64,000 nt of DNA from Shewanella halotolerans (lineage in GTDB: Bacteria; Pseudomonadota; Gammaproteobacteria; Enterobacterales; Shewanellaceae), in the NCBI RefSeq assembly GCF_019457535.1, contig NZ_CP080417.1:1674001-1738000 (forward strand). The letters run 5' to 3'. Below are positions 51,435-58,540 of this stretch, piece after piece (position 1 is the stretch's first letter; each line of letters starts with the position of its first letter). A program made the translations under genes and the position numbers. The notes under the pieces are model-generated. The model searched no databases. It was not told where the DNA came from and saw only the letters and a program-made list of their open reading frames with translations.

Positions 51435-51508
51435 GGATAAGCGTCCGATTTGCTATGGGGTAACGCCAGCATATGCTTGTTTCGTTTGGTTTTCCAGGGA
51501 AACAGCGC

Positions 51509-51895
51509 TCAGGTTTGGGTGCTGGGTTGCCAGAGCTCGACCTTGTTGCCGTCGGGGTCGATAAACCAGCCGAATCGGCCAAATTCTGAGTCCTCGGTCT
51601 CGGCCAGCAGCTCGGCGCCGCCTTCGGCCACCTGACATAGGGCCTCGTTGAGATCGTCAACGATCAGGTTAAACATAAACTCTTTGCTTGAGGGGTGAAG
51701 ATAATCTGTGTCTCTCCCCATTGGGGTCCAGACGCTGTAGCCGGTGGCAGCCATAGGCATCAGATTGTTGAGGTAGAAGGCCGCGCCGCCCCAGTTTTCT
51801 ACCGGCACCTGCAGGTAGGTTTTGTACCACTGTGCGAGCCGCTGGGGATCGTCACTCTTGAAAAATATGCCACCTAAACCAATTACTTTTGCCAT
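51509..51895 (-). CDS. VOC family (glyoxalase/bleomycin-resistance-like) protein
   Basis: 128 residues of one VOC unit pair: IGLGGIFFKSDDPQRLAQWY, FMFNLIVDDLNEALCQVAEGGAELL and the end FGRFGWFIDPDGNKVELWQP. The final Glu of KVELW is the family metal ligand. Small-molecule enzyme or binding protein; substrate unknown. It shares the strand with SIMPL, 74 bp apart. Confidence 0.9.
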   Translation of the reverse strand: MAKVIGLGGIFFKSDDPQRLAQWYKTYLQVPVENWGGAAFYLNNLMPMAATGYSVWTPMGRDTDYLHPSSKEFMFNLIVDDLNEALCQVAEGGAELLAETEDSEFGRFGWFIDPDGNKVELWQPSTQT

Positions 51896-51955
51896 TGTCC
51901 ATCTGTCGTCACGGGAACTTTATATTAACTGTAGAAAAGTTTTCCGATAACTACA

Positions 51956-51983
51956 AAAAAGCCGCAGTAGGCTGCGGCTTTTT
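51956..51983 (-). terminator. Rho-independent terminator of fadL
   Basis: GCCGCAG-tagg-CTGCGGC flanked by A and T runs; works for the minus-strand fadL, whose stop is 18 bp away. Confidence 0.92.
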
Positions 51984-52000
51984 GGGGACACTGGTACAAG

Positions 52001-53317
52001 TTAGAACTTGTAGTTGTACTGCATTGAGTAGTAAGTGGCGTTCGAGCGTGTGGTCGCGTGAACCATGCCGGTATCAGGACCGATTGGCAGACCGCCTGTG
52101 ATGGCGCTGTGCTCGATAAGATCTACATCTTCACCGCGGATGAAGGCGACACCGAAGTCCAGGCTCGCATGTTTGCCCAGGTTATAGGTGGCACCGGCGG
52201 TGAACCACTGGCGGTCAGAGTCAGGGATAGAGATAGAGCTGACTTCGCCAACGACGCCTTGGTCAAACATGTAACCGGCGCGCACTGTCCAGTCCTGATT
52301 GAGGGTGTAGGTGCCGCCGACGCTGAACAGCCAAGAGTCATCCCAGGCGTAGGTCTTGAGGCTAGCCTCAGGCGCCACAGGCACGCCGCCTATGGTACCG
52401 TCGGTCACAGTGATCTCTTTGAAATCGCCCCAAGTGGTCAGCTGCGCCGTGTAGTGCAGGGCAAACTTCTCGGTCAGCTGATGGAAACCCGCCACCTGGA
52501 AGATATCCGGCATAGGGATGTTGATCTCATCGAAGGCCACGTTGGCACCGGCAACTGGGTTATACATGTTGATGTCGCCCGTCGCCTTGAAATCTGGGCT
52601 GAAACGGTAGCTCATACCGAATCTGTGATCGGCATTGATCTCATACACAGCGCCTATGATGCCGCCAAATGCTACGCCGTCGGCGTCCACATCCACAAGG
52701 TCTTGCTGTACTGCACCGGCTTGAGTCGGTACCAGGCCGCCGCGGGTCAGGGTGCCTTGACCATAGATCACATCGACGCCGGCACCGACGCTGAAGTGGT
52801 CGTTAAAGCGGTAAGAGGCGCTCAGGTTGAAGTTGAGCGTGGTCACTTCTGTTTTACCCAAAAGATCCAGCGGCGCAGGCAGGCCGTTAACCAGCTGCTG
52901 TGACATAGGGGTAGTGTCTGTGCCTGTGCCGAAGTTGCTAAACATGGCAACACCGTAGGCAAATTTGTCGTTTACCGGGCTGACATAGTAGAAGTTAGGG
53001 ATGATCTTGGCTTCTGCCGCATCCTCGACGTGACCATAGTGGATCTGTCCAAGAGCTGAATCTATATAGACATCTTTTACGCTGACTTCGACATCGGCGT
53101 AGGTCAGGCCCATAGAAAGTTGCTTCTCGTCAAACAGGGCCATGGCCGCTGGGTTGCGAGACAGCACTGAGGCGTTGTCAGCGATCACGGCATCACCGGC
53201 AAAAGCGCGGCCGACACCAGTGGCTGACTGGCTGTTGAGTTGGAAACCGGCGGCCATCGCCTGTGAGCTAGCGAGTGTGACGGCTACTGCGAGTATTGTC
53301 TTGTTGAAACGCTTCAT
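52001..53317 (-). CDS. fadL: Outer-membrane long-chain fatty acid transporter FadL
   Basis: 438 residues, signal peptide MKRFNKTILAVAVTLASSQAMA, then GFQLNSQSATGVGRAFAGDAVIADNASVLSRNPAAMAL, including the NPA motif of FadL proteins. The rest is a 14-strand barrel with the family pattern FGMSYRFSPDFKATG and ends in MQYNYKF with a terminal Phe. It takes up long-chain fatty acids by diffusion. Its leader has a 15-bp hairpin and FadR-like sites. Confidence 0.94.
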   Translation of the reverse strand: MKRFNKTILAVAVTLASSQAMAAGFQLNSQSATGVGRAFAGDAVIADNASVLSRNPAAMALFDEKQLSMGLTYADVEVSVKDVYIDSALGQIHYGHVEDAAEAKIIPNFYYVSPVNDKFAYGVAMFSNFGTGTDTTPMSQQLVNGLPAPLDLLGKTEVTTLNFNLSASYRFNDHFSVGAGVDVIYGQGTLTRGGLVPTQAGAVQQDLVDVDADGVAFGGIIGAVYEINADHRFGMSYRFSPDFKATGDINMYNPVAGANVAFDEINIPMPDIFQVAGFHQLTEKFALHYTAQLTTWGDFKEITVTDGTIGGVPVAPEASLKTYAWDDSWLFSVGGTYTLNQDWTVRAGYMFDQGVVGEVSSISIPDSDRQWFTAGATYNLGKHASLDFGVAFIRGEDVDLIEHSAITGGLPIGPDTGMVHATTRSNATYYSMQYNYKF

Positions 53318-53342
53318 AGTTTGTTCTCGTTATTGTCGGCCC

Positions 53343-53382
53343 GGCCGCCACGACTCATGCTTGTGCCTGAGTCGTGGCGGCC
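53343..53382 (-). promoter_or_regulatory. 15-bp perfect hairpin in the fadL 5' UTR
   Basis: GGCCGCCACGACTCA and TGAGTCGTGGCGGCC pair perfectly around a 10-nt loop. It starts within two bases of the transcript start predicted from TATAAA at 53391-53396 and ends 26 bases before the start codon. A stable stem at the very 5' end is known to protect mRNAs such as ompA from decay; that role here is inference. Confidence 0.7.
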
Positions 53383-53390
53383 AGGTCCAT

Positions 53391-53447
53391 TTTATAATTC
53401 CCGTGCATAGTAGGGATGAGGTGTTACCTCAACAACTCCGACCAGAT
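53391..53447 (-). promoter_or_regulatory. fadL promoter with FadR-like site
   Basis: On the minus strand, ATCTGGTCGGAGTTGTT (53431-53447) matches the FadR consensus AGCTGGTCCGACNTGTT at 13 of 16 defined positions. Next to it TGAGGT-gtt-ACCTCA (53417-53431) is a perfect dyad in the -35 region, and TATAAA at 53391-53396 is the best -10. Control by fatty acid level is likely. Confidence 0.45.
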
Positions 53448-53623
53448 GCAACTTTTTGTTGATTTTGTGTTAAATGGATGGCCAGTTTTATGCAGGAAAG
53501 TTAGCTGTTGTTTGAAGAGGTGCTTGATGGCGCTATGCCACGTAGATTCTGGGTTTGATTAAGGTTTTGCTAAAGGTTAACGGGTTGTGAAATGGCAAAT
53601 TGTAAGTAAAATTTATGCGGTAT

Positions 53624-53652
53624 AAAAAAAGCGTACACTTGTACGCTTTTTT
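53624..53652 (-). terminator. Rho-independent terminator of putP
   Basis: AAAAGCGTAC-actt-GTACGCTTTT, symmetric with A and T runs; 44 bp after the putP stop on the minus strand. Confidence 0.9.
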
Positions 53653-53695
53653 GATCTTCCGCTCATTTTTACGTCAGCGAAGTGGGAGCCTTGCC

Positions 53696-55147
53696 TCAGA
53701 GTTTCTGGCTAAATTGCTCAAATTGTTCGCGGGTGCTGTCTGCTGGCGCCGAGACCAGGCTGACTAAGACACCGGCCAGGGTGGCGAAGAGGAAACCAGG
53801 TAGGATCTCATACAGGTCGAAGATACCGCCTGTGCTCTGTTTCCACAGCACCACTGTGATGGCGCCAACGACGATAGTGGCTACCGCGCCATTGCGGCTA
53901 TAGCCACGCCAGAAGAGAGACAGGATCACCACAGGGCCAAACGCCGCGCCGAAACCTGCCCAGGCATAGCTCACCAGGCTCAGTACGCTGCTCTCAGGGT
54001 TCAGGGCGATGACGCCAGAGATGACGGCTATGGTCAGCACGCCGATACGGCCAATCATCATCAGCTCCTTGCTGCTGGCATCGGGTCTGAGCCACTTCTT
54101 GTAGAAGTCCTCGGTGATCACACTAGAGCAGACCAGCAGCTGTGAGTCGATGGTGCTCATGATGGCCGAGAGAATCGCCGCCACCAGTAGGCCGCCTATC
54201 CAAGGGTTAAAGGCGGCGTGAGCCAGGTGGATAAAGATGGTCTCAGGGTTATCGATAGGCTGATCGGCAAAGTAGAGGGTGCCGGCAAGACCGGTCGCCA
54301 GTGCGCCCATCAGCGCCACTATCATCCAGCTCATGGCGATACGGCGCGAGACCTTAAGGTCGTCGGCGCTGCCGATGGCCATGAAGCGCGACAGGATATG
54401 GGGCTGACCGAAATAACCAAGACCCCAGGCAAGCAGCGATGCCAGGCCTATCATAGTGGTGTTGTCGCTTAGCAGTGACAGCATGGCAGGATCCAGGCTA
54501 TGGATGCCGTTCTGGGTCTCAGGCTGGCTGAAGATGGTAACCGGCACGATCAGCAGGGCGATCAACATCAGACAGCCCTGGAAGAAATCGGTCCAGCTCA
54601 CGGCGAAGAAGCCACCGACGAAGGTGTAGGCCACTATGATGCCAGAGCCGATAAGCAGGGCCAGATTGTAGTCAAGGCCAAACACCTTCTCGAACAGTAT
54701 GGCGCCGCCCACCATTCCTGATGAGGTGTAGAAGGTGAAGAAGACCAGGATGGTGACCGCCGAGACCAGCTTAAGCACAGACTGCTTGTCTTCGAAGCGT
54801 TTCTCGAAGAAGTCCGGCAGGGTGAGGGCATTGTCGGTAAATTGGGTGTAGATCCGCAGGCGTTTGGCCACGAATAGCCAGTTTAGCCAGGCGCCAAATA
54901 CTAGGCCTATGCCGATCCAGGCTTCCCCCAGGCCGCCGAGATAGACGGCGCCGGGGAGCCCCAATAGCAGCCAGCCGGACATGTCCGAGGCACCCACGCT
55001 GAGTGCGGTGACGGCCGGTCCCATGGAGCGGCCACCCAAAATATAATCGTCGACAGAGTCGGTTGCTTTATATGCCCAAAGGCCAATGCCCATCATCAGG
55101 ATGAGGTAGCCGAAAAAAGTAATTAATATCGGTAATTCAATATTCAT
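53696..55147 (-). CDS. putP: Sodium/proline symporter PutP
   Basis: 483 residues, about 13 membrane helices. Diagnostic SSS-family blocks include DYILGGRSMGPAVTALSVGASDMSGWLLLGLPG, GQPHILSRFMAIGSADDLKVSRRIAMSWM and ILSAIMSTIDSQLLVCSSVITED with Na+-site serines. The sequence follows PutP rather than other SSS members throughout. It imports proline with sodium. Monocistronic. Confidence 0.94.
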   Translation of the reverse strand: MNIELPILITFFGYLILMMGIGLWAYKATDSVDDYILGGRSMGPAVTALSVGASDMSGWLLLGLPGAVYLGGLGEAWIGIGLVFGAWLNWLFVAKRLRIYTQFTDNALTLPDFFEKRFEDKQSVLKLVSAVTILVFFTFYTSSGMVGGAILFEKVFGLDYNLALLIGSGIIVAYTFVGGFFAVSWTDFFQGCLMLIALLIVPVTIFSQPETQNGIHSLDPAMLSLLSDNTTMIGLASLLAWGLGYFGQPHILSRFMAIGSADDLKVSRRIAMSWMIVALMGALATGLAGTLYFADQPIDNPETIFIHLAHAAFNPWIGGLLVAAILSAIMSTIDSQLLVCSSVITEDFYKKWLRPDASSKELMMIGRIGVLTIAVISGVIALNPESSVLSLVSYAWAGFGAAFGPVVILSLFWRGYSRNGAVATIVVGAITVVLWKQSTGGIFDLYEILPGFLFATLAGVLVSLVSAPADSTREQFEQFSQKL

Positions 55148-55436
55148 GCTTTCGCCATATTGTTCTCATGCCAATGCCTTTGTTAGCCGGGATGTGAGCC
55201 CAGAGCCAAAGCGCGCTGACATGTCTGTTTTAAATGAGCCTGTATGCTAGCAGATGTTTGAGCGCTAGCCCAAATTTGCCGTGAAATGTGATCAAGATCT
55301 AGGCTTTGTCGGTCGATTAATTGCCAAGTTATGCGGAGATGTTGTGGCTTTGTTGGTCATATTGGCAGATTGCGGCTCGTATATGTTAGTGGCCGTGGGG
55401 TTAAAACAGAGTTTGCAAGTGCAAGTACAAGTGCAG

Positions 55437-55461
55437 GGGAGTCAACCTGAGGTCGACTCCC
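55437..55461. promoter_or_regulatory. 25-bp dyad GGGAGTC-N11-GACTCCC
   Basis: GGGAGTC-a-ACCT-g-AGGT-c-GACTCCC is symmetric apart from one A/C pair. There is almost no loop, so it fits a protein-binding site or cruciform better than an RNA terminator. Confidence 0.35.
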
Positions 55462-55510
55462 TGTATGTAGTATCCCAGATCACCGAGCGAACTAGAATTC
55501 GCTTTGGATG

Positions 55511-55551
55511 CTAGTCTAGTGATTGGTCTAGTCACTGGTCTAGTGGTAGCA
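55511..55551. repeat. 12-bp tandem repeat, three units
   Basis: CTAGTGATTGGT, CTAGTCACTGGT and CTAGTGGTAGCA, preceded by a partial CTAGT, end 4 bp before the DUF3379 stop codon. Confidence 0.65.
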
Positions 55552-55554
55552 GCC

Positions 55555-56259
55555 CTAGATGAAAGACTCTTTCACTTCGTCTCTGACAAAGTCCAGATCT
55601 GTGGCATGCTCGCCGACCAGCAGGACGTAGGCGTTGTCTGACTTGAAGCCCATCCCCTGATAGCGGTTGTCGGCAAAGGCCTCCTCGAGCACCATGCGAT
55701 CCTCCAGCGGCACGATAAACAGGGTGACCTTGCCCTGCTTGCCCTGCATCACCAGATGGATACTTTTGACCCCTTGGAAGTCACAGTAGGTGCTGTAGAG
55801 CACGCGACCGGGCTGCTCGGTAAAGTGGGCATGCTTCAGGCTGGTCAGCGAGGCCAGCTGAGTATTGACCTCATCGACGCTGATGTTCTCTTCACTCTTC
55901 ATCGCCATCTCTTCATGATAGACATGGGCCAGGGCGTGCTGTCCCAGATCCACCGGGGCAAGACGCAGCAGGGTGAAGCTGATGCCGGCGATGAAGGCGA
56001 TAGAGGCCACCAGGGCCAGGGTAAAGCCTGTCTTGCGGCGATCCACCTGATGCTGATGCAGCTGTTGGTTGAGCAGCAGTTTAGCCTCGAGATCCTCTGG
56101 CACCTCTATTTTGAGGGCGGCCTCGAGTTTCTTGTCTAATAGCTTGAGATCGTTGACAAAGGCAGTGCGCTCACTCGACTCGTGCATCGACGCAAGAAAC
56201 TCGTCGTCTTGACGGTTTGGATTTTCATAGGCCTCGCGGCGGAATTTGAGCTCATCCAT
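55555..56259 (-). CDS. DUF3379 membrane protein, likely anti-sigma factor
   Basis: 234 residues from MDELKFRREAYENPN. The first 80 residues are soluble and helical, one membrane segment follows (TGFTLALVASIAFIAGISFTLL), and the rest is periplasmic (LGQHALAHVYHEEMAMK..., VKSIHLVMQGKQGKVTLFIVP). This is the layout of anti-sigma factors. Its ATG lies in the last 8 bases of the ECF sigma gene (ATGGATGA), so the two are translationally coupled. The role is inferred from layout and position. Confidence 0.85.
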   Translation of the reverse strand: MDELKFRREAYENPNRQDDEFLASMHESSERTAFVNDLKLLDKKLEAALKIEVPEDLEAKLLLNQQLHQHQVDRRKTGFTLALVASIAFIAGISFTLLRLAPVDLGQHALAHVYHEEMAMKSEENISVDEVNTQLASLTSLKHAHFTEQPGRVLYSTYCDFQGVKSIHLVMQGKQGKVTLFIVPLEDRMVLEEAFADNRYQGMGFKSDNAYVLLVGEHATDLDFVRDEVKESFI

Positions 56260-56764
56260 TAGAGCGCCCCCTGGTTTGCGTGTCATCGAGTATCTCTTTT
56301 AGCTGATTTCTGGCGCGAAATAAGCGAGTCATTACGGTATTACGATTCAGATCTAAGATATCGGCGATCTCTTCGCCGCTGAAGCCGCCGATCACCTGCA
56401 GGATCAAGGGCTCGCGATATTCGGCCTCGAGCTTGGCTATCTGGCGCCTGAGCATATGCTGCTCCATGTTCTCTTCGCTGGAGGAAGAGATATGGTCGGC
56501 GATATCGGCCTGCTCCACATCCGAGTAGTCAAACTGCTTACGCTCGAAGCGGCGGGCATTTTCACGCCGCAATATGGTGATCAGCCAAGCCTTGGCGGCC
56601 TTGTCATCTTTGAGTGATTCCAAGGAGCGCCAGGCGCGTAAGAAGGTTTCTTGGGTGATATCTTCGGCGATATGTTTATCCCCGCACAGCCAGAAGGCGT
56701 AACGGAACAGGTCGCCATGAAGTGCCCTGACAAGGCTATCGTATCGTCGTTGTTTATTCAGCAT
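56252..56764 (-). CDS. ECF-type RNA polymerase sigma factor
   Basis: 170 residues from the ATG giving MLNKQRRYDSLV. Region 2 reads LHGDLFRYAFWLCGDKHIAEDITQETFLRAWRSLESL, region 4 LEAEYREPLILQVIGGFSGEEIADILDLNRNTVMTRLFRARNQL. These are RpoE-like ECF signatures. An ATG 17 codons upstream would leave a leader of only about 5 nt after the predicted promoter, so the later start is preferred. It is controlled by the coupled DUF3379 protein; the signal is unknown. Confidence 0.9.
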   Translation of the reverse strand: MLNKQRRYDSLVRALHGDLFRYAFWLCGDKHIAEDITQETFLRAWRSLESLKDDKAAKAWLITILRRENARRFERKQFDYSDVEQADIADHISSSSEENMEQHMLRRQIAKLEAEYREPLILQVIGGFSGEEIADILDLNRNTVMTRLFRARNQLKEILDDTQTRGRSNG

Positions 56765-56826
56765 GTCTCTATTGACCGACTTTTTCGGTTTTTTATTTCG
56801 TATCACGCTAAACATTTTTTACTCGC

Positions 56827-56854
56827 AGCATAGAAAGGAGGGGAGGCGCGTCAA
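56827..56854 (-). promoter_or_regulatory. Putative promoter of the sigma/DUF3379 operon
   Basis: On the minus strand TTGACG (56849-56854), 16 bp, TATGCT (56827-56832), a sigma70-like promoter giving a leader of about 56 nt to the chosen start. No clear ECF autoregulatory AAC motif was seen. Confidence 0.4.
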
Positions 56855-56899
56855 TTGTTTCGACTACGTTAACGCCATTGGCGCGCCTGAGGCAAGTTG

Positions 56900-58540
56900 T
56901 TATAGTGGATTTAAGGGCCTTAAAGCAGATGGTGTGCTGTGGGGCGCAGTTTTTGGGGCATTTTTCACCGCTGTGATCACTTTTTCAACCTCTAGCCCTT
57001 GGCCATCTGGGCTGTAACCCTGACGCTGAATGGCTTGAATCGCCTGGTCGAGATCGTAGCTTACGGCGGCGATATCGGTCAGGGTCATCGGCTTGCCCGC
57101 CTGCTGGCTCATGTGACGCTGCAGGGCGACCAGGGCATCACCCGTTTTGCCATTCCGGCAGGCGGTTTCAAATTGGCGTAATGCATCCGTGGCTTCGGGC
57201 GCGTGACTCGCAGTCCCTTCGTTTGCACCGCTTGGCGCAGCGCGATAACGATAAGCTTGGTAGTGACGGTACCAGAGCGAGATAGTCGCCAACCACAGCA
57301 GGGCAAACAGCGCGCTGATGGCAGGCCAGAGACCAGCAGAATCACCTTGCGGTGTTACCGTGGTGAGCTGCGGACTCTCCTGGCCGGCGCTTGCCGGCGC
57401 GACGCTGACGGTGCGCGCGGGCAGGGTGGCGAACTCCTGCTTCTGGGTACGGCTGTTCCACCAGGGAATACGGATCTCGGGCAGGGTATAGCTGCCGGGC
57501 TGTGTCGGGACTATGGCCGTGGTCTGGTTAAGCTGGGCGACCACCTGCTTATCGCGCACATAGGTCTTGCGTTGAGGCTTTTCCGGATAGACCTTAAAGG
57601 AATCAGGCAGGCTCAGGCTGATGCTGGGCAGGCTGGTGTCGTCGGCATTGGAGGCCAGCAGGCTGATGTTGCGGGTAATGGGCACGCCTACCTGATATTG
57701 GACATCTTTCTTCCAGTCCTCTTTTAAGACCACGAGATCGCTGACCAGCCAGTCGCCCTGATAGCCTGCGGGGATAGGTAACACCTCTATCTCACTCGGG
57801 GCGGCCTTGGCCTGCATGGGACGGCTCTCATTGAAGGAGAACATGCCGCCGCGACGGGAGGATTCCACTAAGACATCGCCCGAGAAGCTGGCGCCGGAGA
57901 GCGACAGCGTGCCGGGCTCGTCGGCGATCAGGCTATAGGTGCGCTCGATCACCCGGTAGCGGCGGCCGTCGATGATCTCTGTGCCATCGATATCGTCCCC
58001 CAATTGCTTAAGCTGCGCCCCTTCGACGTTGGGCGCGCTGAGCACGCCCCGTTGCAGCTCGACGCCCAGGTAGAGCTTGACCTTATAGGTGATCAGCTGA
58101 CCCACATAGGCGGTCTCGGTCGAGACGCTGCTGCGGATAAACAGATTCTTCATCTGCTCGGGTTGGCTGCCGGGGGCGGCCACCTTGAGCTCTATGGGAT
58201 CTGAGCTGATGTTGTCTATGGTCATGGCGGGGATGATCACAGTGCCGATCTTCTTGGGCGCCAGCAGGATCTGCCAGCGGGTCTCTTTGCTGGCGTCGAA
58301 GTTCATGATCTGGGTGCTACGACTGACACTGGTGCGACCGACGATAAAGTCCTTTAATAGGCCGCTGGTATCCAGGCTGGCGTTGTCCACATCGTCATCG
58401 GCCTTGATGCTGAGCACCAGATATTCCCCCTGGATGGCGGGATTTCTGTCTACCGATGTTTCTACCTTGGTTAAGGCATAGGCCGGCGCCGATAGGCAGA
58501 GCGCCAAACAGGCTAAGGTCAAAAAGCGTCGTATTACCAC
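56900..58540 (-). CDS. batD: BatD family protein
   Basis: 546 residues. Signal peptide (RFLTLACLALCLSAPAYA), then LTKVETSVDRNPAIQGEYLVLSI, the BatD start, several beta-sandwich units (AYVGQLITYKVKLYLGVELQRG; QPGSYTLPEIRIPWWNSRTQKQEF) and a membrane helix near residue 405 (LWPAISALFALLWLATISLWY) with a short cytoplasmic tail. The periplasmic member of the Bat system, last gene of the operon; overlaps the VWA-TPR gene by 7 bases. Confidence 0.88.
   Translation of the reverse strand: MVIRRFLTLACLALCLSAPAYALTKVETSVDRNPAIQGEYLVLSIKADDDVDNASLDTSGLLKDFIVGRTSVSRSTQIMNFDASKETRWQILLAPKKIGTVIIPAMTIDNISSDPIELKVAAPGSQPEQMKNLFIRSSVSTETAYVGQLITYKVKLYLGVELQRGVLSAPNVEGAQLKQLGDDIDGTEIIDGRRYRVIERTYSLIADEPGTLSLSGASFSGDVLVESSRRGGMFSFNESRPMQAKAAPSEIEVLPIPAGYQGDWLVSDLVVLKEDWKKDVQYQVGVPITRNISLLASNADDTSLPSISLSLPDSFKVYPEKPQRKTYVRDKQVVAQLNQTTAIVPTQPGSYTLPEIRIPWWNSRTQKQEFATLPARTVSVAPASAGQESPQLTTVTPQGDSAGLWPAISALFALLWLATISLWYRHYQAYRYRAAPSGANEGTASHAPEATDALRQFETACRNGKTGDALVALQRHMSQQAGKPMTLTDIAAVSYDLDQAIQAIQRQGYSPDGQGLEVEKVITAVKNAPKTAPHSTPSALRPLNPL

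Larger units (their letters stand above)
53318..53695. other. 378-bp spacer between fadL and putP
   Basis: It holds the fadL leader hairpin and promoter (53343-53447), an A/T-rich part without clear features (53448-53620), and the putP terminator. No gene is seen. Confidence 0.6.
55148..55554. other. 407-bp spacer with palindrome and short tandem repeats
   Basis: No reliable gene. A 77-codon plus-strand frame (55281-55514) has no ribosome site and runs through repeats (VQVQVQ from GTGCAAGTACAAGTGCA). The region holds a 25-bp dyad at 55437-55461 and 12-bp repeats at 55511-55551. It should contain the putP promoter and the end of the DUF3379 transcript. Confidence 0.5.

Noticed and set aside
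55281..55514. 77-codon plus-strand frame between putP and DUF3379
   Set aside because: No ribosome site, runs through short repeats, and lies in a spacer between two minus-strand genes.
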